From Brassicibacter mesophilus (GTDB lineage Bacteria > Bacillota > Clostridia > Tissierellales > Proteiniboraceae), in the NCBI RefSeq assembly GCF_050433385.1, contig NZ_JBNPXI010000001.1, positions 1-64,000 of the forward strand: 64,000 nucleotides of DNA, given 5' to 3'. Of the stretch, positions 8,907 through 18,132 are shown in pieces. The position numbers and the translations under genes were made by a program. The notes below the pieces were generated by a model that was not told the DNA's origin, made no database searches, and saw only the letters and a program-made list of their open reading frames with translations. The first letter of the stretch is position 1. Every line of letters starts with the position of its first letter.

Positions 8907-9881
8907 TTACTCTTTGATATTATCCTCGTATTTCTCGTATGCTTCAATAATGCGCTGAACCAGTTGGTGCCTTACAACGTCTTTTTTAGATAAATACACA
9001 AAATCTATTCCTCTAACATCATCAAGTATCTCCGTTACCTTTTTTAGTCCAGAGCTTTTCCCTCTAGGAAGATCTATTTGTGTAATATCTCCAGTAATTA
9101 TTGCTTTTGAACCAAAGCCTAGTCTTGTAAGAAACATTTTCATCTGCTCACTAGTAGTATTTTGTGCTTCATCAAGAATAATAAAAGAAGAATCTAAAGT
9201 TCTTCCTCTCATATATGCTAAGGGGGCTACTTCAATCAATCCTCTTTCCATGTATTTAGAATATGTTTCAGCACCAAGTATATCAAAAAGTGCATCGTAA
9301 AGTGGTCTTAAATATGGATCTACTTTTTCTTGAAGATCTCCAGGCAAAAAGCCAAGACTTTCGCCAGCCTCAACAGCAGGCCTAGTAAGTATTATCCTAT
9401 TTACTTCTTTATTTTTAAATGCATTTACAGCCATTGCCATTGCTAAATAAGTCTTGCCTGTACCAGCTGGTCCTATGCCAAATACAATACCATTACACTT
9501 TATTGAATTAATATATCTTTTTTGGCCAAGAGTCTTTGGTTTGACACTTTTCCCTGAAGCAGTTATGCATATAACTTCATTTAATAAATCCTTCATCTTA
9601 TCTTCCTGTCCTTCTTGAACAAGCTGAATAGAGTAAAACACTTCTTGCTTACTAAGTCTTCCTTGCTTCTTTATTATATTTATCAAATTTAGAATAAGTT
9701 TCTCTACTAAAAAAACAATATTTTCATCACCTATTATTCTAAGTTCACCATCTCTTGAAACTATATCAACATTGAATTCTTTTTCAATAAGTTTAACATT
9801 TTCATCAAAATTACCAAACAGCTCTCTTGTATAGTCTCCGTCAAGTATTTTGATTCTTTTTTCATACGTCTCTTTTCCCAA
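8907..9881 (-). CDS. phoH: PhoH-family ATPase
   Basis: The 324-residue cytoplasmic ATPase has a KH-like N-terminal part and a PhoH domain. Walker A is GPAGTGKT (about 137-144), and FIILDEAQN is Walker B. The family often pairs with ybeY and RNases, suggesting an RNA-related role. A TTG start seven bases from GGGAGG is preferred over an earlier TTG, which makes the gene begin just past the yqfD stop instead of overlapping it. Confidence 0.94.
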   Translation of the reverse strand: MGKETYEKRIKILDGDYTRELFGNFDENVKLIEKEFNVDIVSRDGELRIIGDENIVFLVEKLILNLINIIKKQGRLSKQEVFYSIQLVQEGQEDKMKDLLNEVICITASGKSVKPKTLGQKRYINSIKCNGIVFGIGPAGTGKTYLAMAMAVNAFKNKEVNRIILTRPAVEAGESLGFLPGDLQEKVDPYLRPLYDALFDILGAETYSKYMERGLIEVAPLAYMRGRTLDSSFIILDEAQNTTSEQMKMFLTRLGFGSKAIITGDITQIDLPRGKSSGLKKVTEILDDVRGIDFVYLSKKDVVRHQLVQRIIEAYEKYEDNIKE

Positions 9882-9883
9882 TA

Positions 9884-11083
9884 TTAATCCTCCCAATAGC
9901 TTTGAATTTTTTCTTTTCGTCCTATTTCTTCTATTACTTCAACTCTTATTTCAGTTATCAGTACGTTATCTTCTATACTGTATTTAACATCTTTAGATAA
10001 GACTTGAGATCCAGTAGGTATTTTATTCATAATCTGTTGTACTCCTTTGACAGCAGTAATTTTCTTAAGAGCATCAACATTTTGAGTTACTCTTTTTATA
10101 TTCACTTCTTTATAAATATGCGATATTATCTCAATAGGAAGCTCAAAAGCTTTTGTTTTCAGCAATTTCTTTGTCTTCTTATCTTCTATATAGTTAGTAA
10201 ATGGAATATCTCCATTAAGTAATTGCAGTCTTTTATCCCCTATTTTTATTTCTTTTGCTGTAAAAACTCTTCCTGTCTCTTCTTTTATTGACTTGATAAT
10301 AGGATCTTCAATGATTTCGCTGTACCATGTCCTGCCAAGTATCTTGCCATCAGAGTGTACAATAAGTGCATTTTCCATTCTTTCATCTTTAATTATTCCT
10401 GATATGAGAATCTGACCTTCTTTAACGATATCTCCTTTTTCAACTTGGCTTTTTCCATTTTTAGCATAGATTTTTTCTATAACAGCTTTTTTTTCTGCAA
10501 CAATATTACAAGGTGTTTCATCATCAATCATCTCAGGAGGTACATCCTTCTCCTTTACTTCAACTATTAGCTTAGTACCTTTAATCTGTGCATGCGCATA
10601 AGAAAGTCCATCTATATTTGACAATATAACATTTTTTATCAAATCAGTATCAACCTTGCTCTTAGCTATGCCTGACTTAACATTTAGCAAAGCTAGCTGC
10701 TTGTTAATCTCATTATTTTTTATTCTTTTATTTCCTACTACATCTATCGACCATATAAAAGAAGTCAGATATAAGATTAACACGATAGCTACTACAGACC
10801 CTAAAAATAGCATCTTACGATACTTGAACTTATGAACAACAAAAGGGTATCCTCTTTTGTCCTTAATACTAACCCTGCAACCAACCTTTCTAACTACCTC
10901 TTTTAAATCTTTAAATCCATTTATACTTATTTTGGCTTCTAGAGTAGTATAGTCCAGTCTCACTATATCCCACAAAAATATATCTTTAGCGATAGAAAGA
11001 TTTATAAATTTCTCAAGTGTAAGTCCTTCAATTTTTATAATAACATATCCACGAAAATAATTCCATATTCTTATAACAAGCAA
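9884..11083 (-). CDS. yqfD: Sporulation protein YqfD
   Basis: YqfD is a mother-cell sporulation protein (SpoIV-like) required for normal spore formation. The 399-residue protein has a cytoplasmic N-terminal part, one membrane segment at about residues 85-105 and a large extracytoplasmic beta-rich region (DVVGNKRIKNNEI, a POTRA-like start). A TTG start eight bases from AAGGAG is chosen; an upstream GTG touches the ribosome site. It is co-transcribed with yqfC and phoH as in Bacillus. Confidence 0.94.
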   Translation of the reverse strand: MLVIRIWNYFRGYVIIKIEGLTLEKFINLSIAKDIFLWDIVRLDYTTLEAKISINGFKDLKEVVRKVGCRVSIKDKRGYPFVVHKFKYRKMLFLGSVVAIVLILYLTSFIWSIDVVGNKRIKNNEINKQLALLNVKSGIAKSKVDTDLIKNVILSNIDGLSYAHAQIKGTKLIVEVKEKDVPPEMIDDETPCNIVAEKKAVIEKIYAKNGKSQVEKGDIVKEGQILISGIIKDERMENALIVHSDGKILGRTWYSEIIEDPIIKSIKEETGRVFTAKEIKIGDKRLQLLNGDIPFTNYIEDKKTKKLLKTKAFELPIEIISHIYKEVNIKRVTQNVDALKKITAVKGVQQIMNKIPTGSQVLSKDVKYSIEDNVLITEIRVEVIEEIGRKEKIQSYWED

Positions 11084-11095
11084 GCTTAACACTCC

Positions 11096-11374
11096 TTATT
11101 CAGAAAATTCAACCATATCTATTTCACCTACAACAGCTATTTCTTCAGATACAATGCTTCTAATAAACATATCTTTACCAGTTATTCTTAATATCCCACT
11201 ATTGGTATTTATTCTAATTCTTTGTTTCCCATATTCAATTATACCTTTATGATTTTCAATATAAACTTGCAAATTGCCAATCATAACTATTTTAGGCAAA
11301 TCTAACACAATATCCTTAGGCAATTCAAGAATATCAGAAACATTAGACTTAATTTCATTTACTTTCTTCTTCAC
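11096..11374 (-). CDS. yqfC: Sporulation protein YqfC
   Basis: This small sporulation protein of 92 residues is full length for the family. Visible YqfC features are LPKDIVLDLPKIVMIGN and the short repeated beta strands that follow (GIIEY, LRITGKDMFI). A GTG start lies six bases behind GGAGGG. It is the first gene of the yqfC-yqfD-phoH run, and a strong terminator at 11463-11499 separates it from the nuclease gene upstream. Mother-cell sigma-E control is expected from the family but was not read from the sequence. Confidence 0.93.
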   Translation of the reverse strand: MKKKVNEIKSNVSDILELPKDIVLDLPKIVMIGNLQVYIENHKGIIEYGKQRIRINTNSGILRITGKDMFIRSIVSEEIAVVGEIDMVEFSE

Positions 11375-11462
11375 CTATAGCCCTCCTTCATATATAAAAT
11401 TTATGCTTGTTATAACTTTTGTATTACTTATTATATGTAATTTTGAAACATCACAACATGAA

Positions 11463-11499
11463 AAAGGAGAGTACTGCGTTGCGCAGTAAACTCTCCTTT
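11463..11499 (-). terminator. Rho-independent terminator of the nuclease gene
   Basis: A two-part stem, AAAGGAGAG plus ACTGCG pairing with CGCAGT plus CTCTCCTTT, is followed on the minus strand by a T-run. It lies just downstream of the endonuclease/exonuclease/phosphatase gene. Confidence 0.85.
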
Positions 11500-11523
11500 A
11501 TTACTAATCATTCGTGTAAAATG

Positions 11524-12609
11524 TTAAATTTCTATATCTACAAAAATAGGAAAATGATCTGAATAATCCACTTTTTCCAACTTATATCTTTTGATTTTTA
11601 CATCTTTATTTAAAAATATATAGTCTATTCTGAGATTATTTCTAAAGACATTTAATGTGTTTTGATAGCTATTTATAGTTTTATCTCCAGTATCATTTAA
11701 CCGATTTTGAAGATAGATTATATTAGGGTCACTTGCTAACGAATTAAAATCTCCAGCCATAATTAGATTATCTTCATAGATATCTATATAATCTTTGATT
11801 ACATTAAATTGCTTGATTCTCTCTTCAGCATCAAGTCCTAGATGTGTCACAAAAACATTAACTCTCAAATCATCTACTAGAACTACACATCTCAATAACC
11901 CTCTTGTCTCTTTGCCTTGAAGCTTAATATTCTGTGTATCAATTATAGGATATTTACTCAAAATTCCATTACCATATTCACCTTTAAGAATACTCCTGTT
12001 TGGTCCAAAATAATAATGCATAGACAGCTTGTCCCCAAGCTCTTTCAACTGATTTCTGAAATTAGTTCTTGTAGCATTTTTATCAACTTCTTGTAGTGCT
12101 ATGATATCAGGATTATGTTGTTTTATAAGCTCCTTAATAAGTTCAAACCTATCATTCCCAGCCTTATCTTTACCGTGATGCATATTGAAGGTCATAACTC
12201 TTAATTCTTTTTTTTCTGTAGAGTATCCTTTAGTAATTATGTCATAAGGTATTGCACTAACCAACTCTTCGGTCTTTGAAGTATAGCCAGATATCACTTT
12301 TATCCTGTCGTCTCCAGTAAAATTTGTATTATTATTTGATATAACAAATTCATTATATTCTATTCCATCTTCATTAATTACTCCATAATAATCTTTATTA
12401 ACAATTGCCTTAGTCTGACCTTCATTAGAACTAATATAAGCGTTAACCATTTTCACATTAGTAGGAGTTAGTATTCGTATATATATCTTTCCATTATTTC
12501 TAATAGACTTCAATACTATATTGGGTTGAGAGAAAGCATCTGAAAACATGGAAAAGCTACAAAAGAACATAATAATAAATAGGAAACTAGAAACTACTTT
12601 TTTAAACAT
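11524..12609 (-). CDS. Secreted endonuclease/exonuclease/phosphatase family protein
   Basis: The 361-residue protein has a signal peptide or anchor (residues 8-26), then about 100 residues of beta-rich domain. An EEP (exonuclease III/DNase I-like) domain follows from about 135, with the family motifs RVMTFNMHHGKD, ALQEVD, THLGLDAEER, MAGDFNS and the terminal SDHFP. The Glu, Asp, Asn and His catalytic positions are present. It probably acts outside the membrane on a phosphodiester or phospholipid. It is not part of the Bacillus version of this cluster. Substrate is unknown. Confidence 0.87.
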   Translation of the reverse strand: MFKKVVSSFLFIIMFFCSFSMFSDAFSQPNIVLKSIRNNGKIYIRILTPTNVKMVNAYISSNEGQTKAIVNKDYYGVINEDGIEYNEFVISNNNTNFTGDDRIKVISGYTSKTEELVSAIPYDIITKGYSTEKKELRVMTFNMHHGKDKAGNDRFELIKELIKQHNPDIIALQEVDKNATRTNFRNQLKELGDKLSMHYYFGPNRSILKGEYGNGILSKYPIIDTQNIKLQGKETRGLLRCVVLVDDLRVNVFVTHLGLDAEERIKQFNVIKDYIDIYEDNLIMAGDFNSLASDPNIIYLQNRLNDTGDKTINSYQNTLNVFRNNLRIDYIFLNKDVKIKRYKLEKVDYSDHFPIFVDIEI

Positions 12610-12699
12610 ATGCTCTCCCCCTTTTAAATTTTCTTAAAATTCTGTTAAATATATTTTAGCATACTCTGAATCGGATAACAATTATTTCTCAATAAAAGA

Positions 12700-12727
12700 A
12701 AACCTGAACACTTTCGTATTCAGGTTT
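12700..12727 (-). terminator. Terminator after yqeY
   Basis: The stem AAACCTGAA/TTCAGGTTT with a ten-base loop is followed on the minus strand by TCTTTT. It lies directly after the yqeY stop and closes the rpsU-yqeY transcript. Confidence 0.85.
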
Positions 12728-12730
12728 CCA

Positions 12731-13174
12731 TTATTTTAAATATTGCCTCGCTATTTTATTAACTAAGCTTCCATCAGCTCTACCTTTAACCTTAGGTAAA
12801 ACATTTGACATGATTTTTCCTATATCTTTCGCTGTATTTGCACCAACTTCATCAATAGCAGCTTTAACTATCTCGTCAAGTTCAGCTTCAGTCAATTGTA
12901 GTGGTAAGTACTCAAGTAGAATCTCAATTTCTTTTTCAGTAAGCTCAACTAAATCTTGTCTCTGACCTTTTTGAAAGTCCTCAACAGCATCTTTTTTCTG
13001 CTTAACTTGCTTAGAAATTATGTCGATGATACTTTCATCATCTAATTCTACTCTTTCATCAACTTCTTTCTGCTTTACAGCTGCTCTTATCATAGTAACA
13101 ACGTCTTTACGTGTCTTATCCCTGTTTCTCATAGAAGTTTTCAAGTCATCCATCAATTTCTCTTTAAGGGACAT
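12731..13174 (-). CDS. yqeY: GatB/YqeY domain protein
   Basis: This 147-residue protein matches the YqeY family, which resembles the tRNA-binding tail of GatB. Recognisable parts are LMDDLKTSMRNRDK near the start and the terminal GRADGSLVNKIARQYL. The ATG lies eight bases behind GAGG; an in-frame GTG three codons earlier overlaps that ribosome site and is rejected. It follows rpsU closely, the conserved rpsU-yqeY pair. A role in tRNA-dependent amidation has been suggested for the family but not proven. Confidence 0.94.
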   Translation of the reverse strand: MSLKEKLMDDLKTSMRNRDKTRKDVVTMIRAAVKQKEVDERVELDDESIIDIISKQVKQKKDAVEDFQKGQRQDLVELTEKEIEILLEYLPLQLTEAELDEIVKAAIDEVGANTAKDIGKIMSNVLPKVKGRADGSLVNKIARQYLK

Positions 13175-13186
13175 AATTTTCACCTC

Positions 13187-13369
13187 TTATCTGGTTCTAC
13201 TATTTTTTCTTCTTGCAGCCTCAGATTTTTTCTTACGCTTTACGCTCGGCTTTTCATAATGCTCTCTTTTTCTAACTTCAGCTAAAACGCCAGCTCTTGC
13301 ACACTGTCTTTTAAATCTTTTTAGAGCATTATCTAAAGATTCGTTTTCCCCGATTCTTATTTCTGACAT
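13187..13369 (-). CDS. rpsU: 30S ribosomal protein S21
   Basis: The 60-residue basic protein begins MSEIRIGENESLDNALKRFK and has the typical S21 core KRQCARAGVLAEVRKREHYEKP, written here in two overlapping parts, with a lysine/arginine-rich tail. It joins the 30S platform next to the anti-Shine-Dalgarno region. The ribosome site is the GGGGAGGG-type stretch before the ATG. It leads the rpsU-yqeY transcript. Confidence 0.98.
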   Translation of the reverse strand: MSEIRIGENESLDNALKRFKRQCARAGVLAEVRKREHYEKPSVKRKKKSEAARRKNSRTR

Positions 13370-13483
13370 TCAATTCTCCCTCCCCTCAACCACTACAACA
13401 AGTCTTTACTATACTATATGCAGTAAGTGGAATTCGGCACTAGATTATTATACATTAAAAATTTGTTTTATGCAACTGTAATT

Positions 13484-13825
13484 TTAGCCTGGAGGCCATT
13501 GCATCTGCCTTCCTCCCAATAAATGAAAATGCAAATGAGGAACCGTCTGTCCACCTTCCTCACCATAATTGTTCACAATCCTATATCCTTTTTTATCAAG
13601 ACCCTTTTCTTTAGCAATTTTATTTATTACACTAAAGATATGGCTTATAATGTCACCATTATTATCGATTCCTATTATAGAAGGTATATGCTCCTTTGGA
13701 ATAATCAAAATGTGGACAGGAGATTGTGGGGTTATGTCATTAAAAGCTATTACCTTGTCATCTTCATATATTTTGCTAGTAGGTATATCTCCTTTAACAA
13801 TGCTACAAAAAATACAATCTGACAC
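13484..13825 (-). CDS. HIT-family nucleotide hydrolase
   Basis: The 113-residue histidine-triad protein (HinT-like) has a zinc-type N-terminal pair (CIFC) and the catalytic triad HLHFHLLGG near residues 98-106. It hydrolyses adenylated or nucleoside-phosphoramidate substrates. The GTG start eight bases from AAGGAGG gives the usual family N-terminus (SDCIFCSIVKGDIP). An upstream extension in the same frame lacks a ribosome site. It follows mtaB by 61 bases, as in Bacillus and Clostridia. Confidence 0.95.
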   Translation of the reverse strand: MSDCIFCSIVKGDIPTSKIYEDDKVIAFNDITPQSPVHILIIPKEHIPSIIGIDNNGDIISHIFSVINKIAKEKGLDKKGYRIVNNYGEEGGQTVPHLHFHLLGGRQMQWPPG

Positions 13826-13886
13826 CCATTTCACCTCCTTATAACAACATACAATTTTAATATTCAACAAAAATACAAAAATTCCT

Positions 13887-15266
13887 CTAATTAAAATTTA
13901 TTTCTCCAATTAAATTTTCATCTTCTATATGATTAATCCTAACTAGAAGTATCTCTCCTTCTAGCGAGACCTCTCCTTTACATAAAACCCTAATATAATT
14001 AGTTGTATATCCCTCAATAAAGCCAATTTTATTTTTCGACTCTTCTTCAAATAAAACATCAAGTTCAGCGTCTATGAAATGAGTTATAAACGATTTTGTC
14101 AATCTTTCTCCAATTTCTATAAGCTTTTTACTTCTATCGTGCTTAATACTTGATGGAACTTGGTTTTTATGCTTTGCAGCCGGTGTCCCTTTCCTAGGTG
14201 AATATGAAAATACATGTATTCTAGAAAAACCAATATCTTCAACAAACTTACATGTTTGAGAAAACTCTTCTTCTGTTTCACCAGGAAATCCAACTATAAT
14301 ATCGGTAGTTAATCCAGCATTAGGCATATATCTTTTTATTAATTCTGCAATTTCTTTATATTGTTCAGTAGTATATTTTCTATTCATTCTTTTTAATACC
14401 GTATCACTACCACTTTGTAATGACAAATGGAAATGATCACAAACCTTCGATAGGTTAGATAATCTTTGCATGAATTCTTCAGTAATAAGTGTAGGTTCAA
14501 TAGAACCAAGTCTAATCCTTTCTATTCCTTCTATTTCATGCACCTTTTCTATAACATCGATAAGTCTAATTTCTCCTAAGTCTTTACCATAAGACGCAAT
14601 GTGAATACCGGTTAGAACAACCTCTTTGAATCCATTATCAGCTAATTTCTGAACTTCATTTGTGATATTTTCTATTCTTCTACTTCTAATGGGACCTCTA
14701 GCATATGGAATAATACAATATGAACAATATTGATTACACCCTTCCTGTATTTTAAGGAAAGCTCTCGTTTTTCCCTTTACTTCTTCAATTTTCATCTCTT
14801 CAAATTCTCTTATAGCCATGATATCAGAAACTGCGTTTATTTTTTTTCGCTCGTTTGATACTTCCTCACATAGTTCTACTATCCTTTTTCTTTCATTTGT
14901 CCCAAGTATGATATCCACTTGTTCAATTTTTAAAACTTCATCAGGTGATGTCTGAGCATAGCAGCCAACAACTGCAATTATTGAATCATCATTTTTGCTC
15001 TTAGCTCTTCGAATAAACTGTCTTGATTTTTTATCTCCTAGGTTAGTGACTGTACACGTATTTATTACATATACATCAGCATACTCTTCATGGTCAACGA
15101 TCTTATAACCTTCTTTTTGGAACAATTCAGCCATTGCTTCTGTCTCGTATTGATTGACTTTACATCCTAAAGTGAATATGGCTACGGTTTTTTTGCGTTT
15201 ATTTTTATGTTTATTTTTTATTTCATCAGGTTTTAACCTGTTTTTTTCATTACTATTACTTGCCAT
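13887..15266 (-). CDS. mtaB: tRNA t6A37 methylthiotransferase MtaB
   Basis: This radical-SAM enzyme converts t6A to ms2t6A at position 37 of ANN-decoding tRNAs. The 459 residues show an N-terminal UPF0004 domain with conserved cysteines (TLGCKVNQYE, INTCTVT, VVGCYAQ). The radical-SAM CxxxCxxC is CNQYCSYC, followed by IIPYARGPIRSR. A C-terminal TRAM domain is at about 390-455. A basic leader of about 25 residues precedes the conserved part. The ribosome site AGGAGG is 12 bases from the ATG, rather distant. Confidence 0.96.
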   Translation of the reverse strand: MASNSNEKNRLKPDEIKNKHKNKRKKTVAIFTLGCKVNQYETEAMAELFQKEGYKIVDHEEYADVYVINTCTVTNLGDKKSRQFIRRAKSKNDDSIIAVVGCYAQTSPDEVLKIEQVDIILGTNERKRIVELCEEVSNERKKINAVSDIMAIREFEEMKIEEVKGKTRAFLKIQEGCNQYCSYCIIPYARGPIRSRRIENITNEVQKLADNGFKEVVLTGIHIASYGKDLGEIRLIDVIEKVHEIEGIERIRLGSIEPTLITEEFMQRLSNLSKVCDHFHLSLQSGSDTVLKRMNRKYTTEQYKEIAELIKRYMPNAGLTTDIIVGFPGETEEEFSQTCKFVEDIGFSRIHVFSYSPRKGTPAAKHKNQVPSSIKHDRSKKLIEIGERLTKSFITHFIDAELDVLFEEESKNKIGFIEGYTTNYIRVLCKGEVSLEGEILLVRINHIEDENLIGEINFN

Positions 15267-15323
15267 TACAGTAGCTTTCCTCCTAAAACTAATATTTATT
15301 ATAAAAATTACGATATTTAACTA

Positions 15324-15538
15324 TTAATAATCCTTACAAATAGTATTACCATTGGACACAAATTCCATTACGTCCTCTACATTACAATCAAGAGATGTAC
15401 ATATTTTTTCTAATAACATTAATGCGACATATTCATTTTCGCCTAGCTTGGCCAAAGTATAATTACTAATTCCAACCATATCTCGGAAACCTGTTGTATT
15501 TTAAGTGATTTCCACAGTCTATTATACGATGCAATCAT
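15324..15538 (-). pseudogene. Frameshifted XRE-family (Cro/C1-type) regulator
   Basis: A good ribosome site (GAGGTGCACCT) precedes ATG and MIASYNRLWKSLK. The frame then runs into a TAG. Shifting frame, the homology resumes (FRDMVGISNYTLAKLGENEY, LLEKICTSLDCNVEDVMEF) and ends at TAA. Together they read as one small DNA-binding regulator of the type found on conjugative elements. Compared with relatives, the middle lacks a few residues (the IDRGMKKKDL segment), so a small deletion probably caused the shift. Confidence 0.75.
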
Positions 15539-16092
15539 AGGTGCACCTCATAAAGAATAAGTTACCACACAGATTCTATAATGTCAAAATAATATTTCAA
15601 GAACTTAGAATATATTGATAGCATCTTAGTATTATATGTGGATATTATTCTATTCAAAATAATAAGCTTATTATTGCTATAGAAAAAACAATTTATCTAC
15701 CATAATATATATGTGTTTATATATATACAGTATTTGTATTTGCATTAATATATTACAATATTATAAAATAACTATAGTATTTAGAATATTATTGTTGTTT
15801 ACAAAAACATACTAAAATCAGTGCTATCCTATAAACTTTACTTAAAGTCATAGATGTACTACATATGATTGATAACTAGCTTATTCTTTAACCTTACTCC
15901 TCGTAACTTATTTCTGCTAATGTCCCGAGGCTTAGCAACGTCGGCCTTTTTCCCTATACTTTCTTTCCAGTGCCTGCTAAGCCTTTGTTATAGAAAGTGA
16001 TGACGCTTTTCCTCTATAATCCTTCGCGTAATAAGAAAGATGCGACATGCCTAAAACCAAAATTATGTTGCTTCAGTTCTACAAATTAGAAA
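15539..16092. other. Intergenic stretch with a GC-richer block
   Basis: No intact gene is seen in these 550 bases. Positions 15560-15880 are very AT-rich. Positions about 15885-16085 are clearly GC-richer and on the minus strand contain short broken reading frames, such as one reading LSRHWKESIGKKADVAKPRD. This looks like a decayed coding or mobile-element remnant, but I could not name a family. Confidence 0.5.
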
Positions 16093-16560
16093 TTATTTCG
16101 CACATGCTTGTACAAATTTAATAGGGACATCCATTTTTTTTGCTGTTTCTTCCACAGTAAGTCCACTATCTAAAAAGCGTTTACATACGGTTTTCAAGTT
16201 TTCGCCAACTTCTATAATATGCTTGTCTAAATCATAGAAACGAACCACTCTTTGTCCCCATCTATGTTCATAAACAGGATGTACGTATTCAATGTATTTA
16301 AGAGTATTTAGTTTTTCAATAAAGCTGTCAAAATTATCTTCTTCAAAATACAGTTCAGCATCGTTGCCATTAAAAATTATTTCATTATCATTTTTCTGAA
16401 TGAACTCTTTCCAACTTTCTTTTGTTTGCAGAGCAACTCCACCAGTTAAAGTGACATTAGCTCCAAAGTCCATAATAACCCTTAATCCTAAAACATCTTT
16501 ATAGAATATTTTTGATTTCTCCATATCGGTTACAACCAACATAGGATTCTTAAATTTCAT
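16093..16560 (-). CDS. VOC-family (glyoxalase-like) protein with C-terminal helix tail
   Basis: The 155-residue protein has the betaalphabetabetabeta VOC fold. It starts MKFKNPMLVVTDMEKSKIFY and continues with DVLGLRV and a second half ending DLDKHIIEVGE. About 30 C-terminal residues (FLDSGLTVEETAKKMDVPIKF) resemble a helix-turn-helix. The ATG is chosen because GGAAG lies eight bases upstream; an earlier TTG overlaps it. Substrate is unknown; VOC members act in detoxification or metal-dependent resistance. It sits in the accessory patch between mtaB and rsmE. Confidence 0.85.
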   Translation of the reverse strand: MKFKNPMLVVTDMEKSKIFYKDVLGLRVIMDFGANVTLTGGVALQTKESWKEFIQKNDNEIIFNGNDAELYFEEDNFDSFIEKLNTLKYIEYVHPVYEHRWGQRVVRFYDLDKHIIEVGENLKTVCKRFLDSGLTVEETAKKMDVPIKFVQACAK

Positions 16561-16810
16561 AAAATATCTTCCTTTCAAATTTCAATTTATTGAATTGTTT
16601 ACATCATTCATATGTCGCATTTTTCAACAAATACCTCATAAATAGCTTCTCAAATATATTATCTATATTTTTAACTTCTTACTTTATCAAACAAGGCCAA
16701 AAAATAGCCCCCATGTCATCATTTACTATAACATTCTTACAGTTTATAGTGTTCTGTGCATCCTTTGTAGGATGGTGTATACTGTACGTTAACTGACATT
16801 CGTCTCCTTC

Positions 16811-17566
16811 TTATTCATTAGCTAACAAGATATCCAACATTTTGCTCGTATTATTCATAAATCTTTTTGTAATTTGATAATGATCAGTATCTTCGTACTC
16901 AATTTCTTTAAATCCATCATCTAAACTATAAATTATCGAGTTTGGATAGGACATAATTATTGGCGAATGGGTAGCTATTATAAATTGTGAATCCTTTTTA
17001 ACAAGTTCATGTATTCTACTAATTAAAGTCATTTGTCTTGTTGGTGATAAAGCAGCCTCAGGTTCATCAAAAATATATATTCCGTTTCCACCTAATCTGT
17101 TTAATATTACGGACATGAAAGATTCACCATGTGATTGATTATGTAAAGATTTGCCACCATACGAATCGATAATTCTTGCCCCTACACCACCTTGATCTAA
17201 CTCTTGAATGTTAGAAGCAACATTGTAAAAACTCTCTGCTCTTAAGAAGAAGCCATCTTTAGCCCTTCTTGTTCCCTTAACTAATTTGATATACTCATAT
17301 AATTTTGAATGTGTTTGAACTGTTGAGAAATTAAAATTTTTTGTTCCACCTTCAGGATTGAACCCATATGCAATTGCAATCGCTTCTAATAAAGTTGATT
17401 TTCCACTTCCGTTTTCTCCGATTAAAAAAGTAACATTGGGATGTAAATCTATGTTATCTAAATGTCCTACTGCTTTGAGTGAGAATGGATAAGTATCAAA
17501 GTTCTCAACATCATCTCGTCTTAGCATAATCTTCCTTATGTATTGTTGAAAAGTATCATCAATCAT
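16811..17566 (-). CDS. Stand-alone ABC-type AAA ATPase (SMC-like)
   Basis: The 251-residue protein is an ABC-fold ATPase without membrane parts. It has Walker A GENGSGKST (residues 50-58), a signature-like SHGESFMSVI and Walker B YIFDEPEAALSP, then an H-loop (ATHSP). It resembles the predicted ATPases of COG3910/AAA_21, some of which occur in defence or mobile modules. No partner nuclease is adjacent. The 210-base gap before the VOC gene holds no convincing gene. Activity is unknown. Confidence 0.85.
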   Translation of the reverse strand: MIDDTFQQYIRKIMLRRDDVENFDTYPFSLKAVGHLDNIDLHPNVTFLIGENGSGKSTLLEAIAIAYGFNPEGGTKNFNFSTVQTHSKLYEYIKLVKGTRRAKDGFFLRAESFYNVASNIQELDQGGVGARIIDSYGGKSLHNQSHGESFMSVILNRLGGNGIYIFDEPEAALSPTRQMTLISRIHELVKKDSQFIIATHSPIIMSYPNSIIYSLDDGFKEIEYEDTDHYQITKRFMNNTSKMLDILLANE

Positions 17567-17898
17567 TTTAATACCTCCATTTTTACTATGTACAGAATGT
17601 TAGTTAATATTTGTATTCTCGAATCGTATCGTGAATACTCATTTACAGTTGTATCAATTACACATTATATCACAAATTAGTAAAATATAGACATGACTAA
17701 ATTATTCTTTTATGTACAAGCCTACTTTGACTTGTACTTATTTATTTCAAATAAGCTGTTTAGGTTTAATATACTTAACTGGTAACTAATCATTTGAAAA
17801 AGACTTGATTAGCTTGTCCATGTTCTCTATTATTATCGCTACTCCCTTTCTTTTCGTAAGTAAATAATATCATTTAGGGAATCTAATTACCAACTTTA
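17567..17898. other. AT-rich gap, no gene seen
   Basis: I see no convincing coding region or RNA in this stretch upstream of the AAA ATPase. It should contain that gene's promoter, but I could not point to clear -35 and -10 boxes. Confidence 0.5.
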
Positions 17899-18132
17899 TT
17901 AATATAGTTTCCCATACCTTCCAGCTCGTCTTTCCTGATTAATTTCTGCTTTGTCATAGTCATGTTCAACTCTATTAATCGTTATCAGTATGCTATCCAC
18001 ATAGAATCTAGCATCTATAAAACTTTTGCTAAAATCGTTGTAGTTAGCTTTCGATTCCAACTGTCCTTCCAATTTAGCTCTTTTTCTAATGTTATGATCT
18101 GCATATGAAGGAGATGTTTCAGATTGTATTCT
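17899..18132 (-). pseudogene. Start-less coding remnant
   Basis: An open frame of 77 codons on the minus strand has coding-like composition (for example KLEGQLESKANYNDFSKSF, DARFYVDSILITINRVEHD and a terminal RRAGRYGKLY) but no ATG, GTG or TTG with a ribosome site at its start. I read it as the C-terminal remnant of a gene, perhaps from a mobile element. The family was not recognised. Its 5' end overlaps the plus-strand winged-helix ORF. Confidence 0.45.

Noticed and set aside
15707..15745. Sequence TATATATACAGTATTT shared with the arcA upstream region (about 42040)
   Set aside because: Both copies sit in low-complexity AT tracts, so a chance match is likely; no third copy or symmetric operator was seen.
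16590..16796. Plus-strand 68-codon frame between the VOC and AAA genes
   Set aside because: No ribosome site, low-complexity hydrophobic product and no similarity recognised; the minus-strand frames here are equally short.
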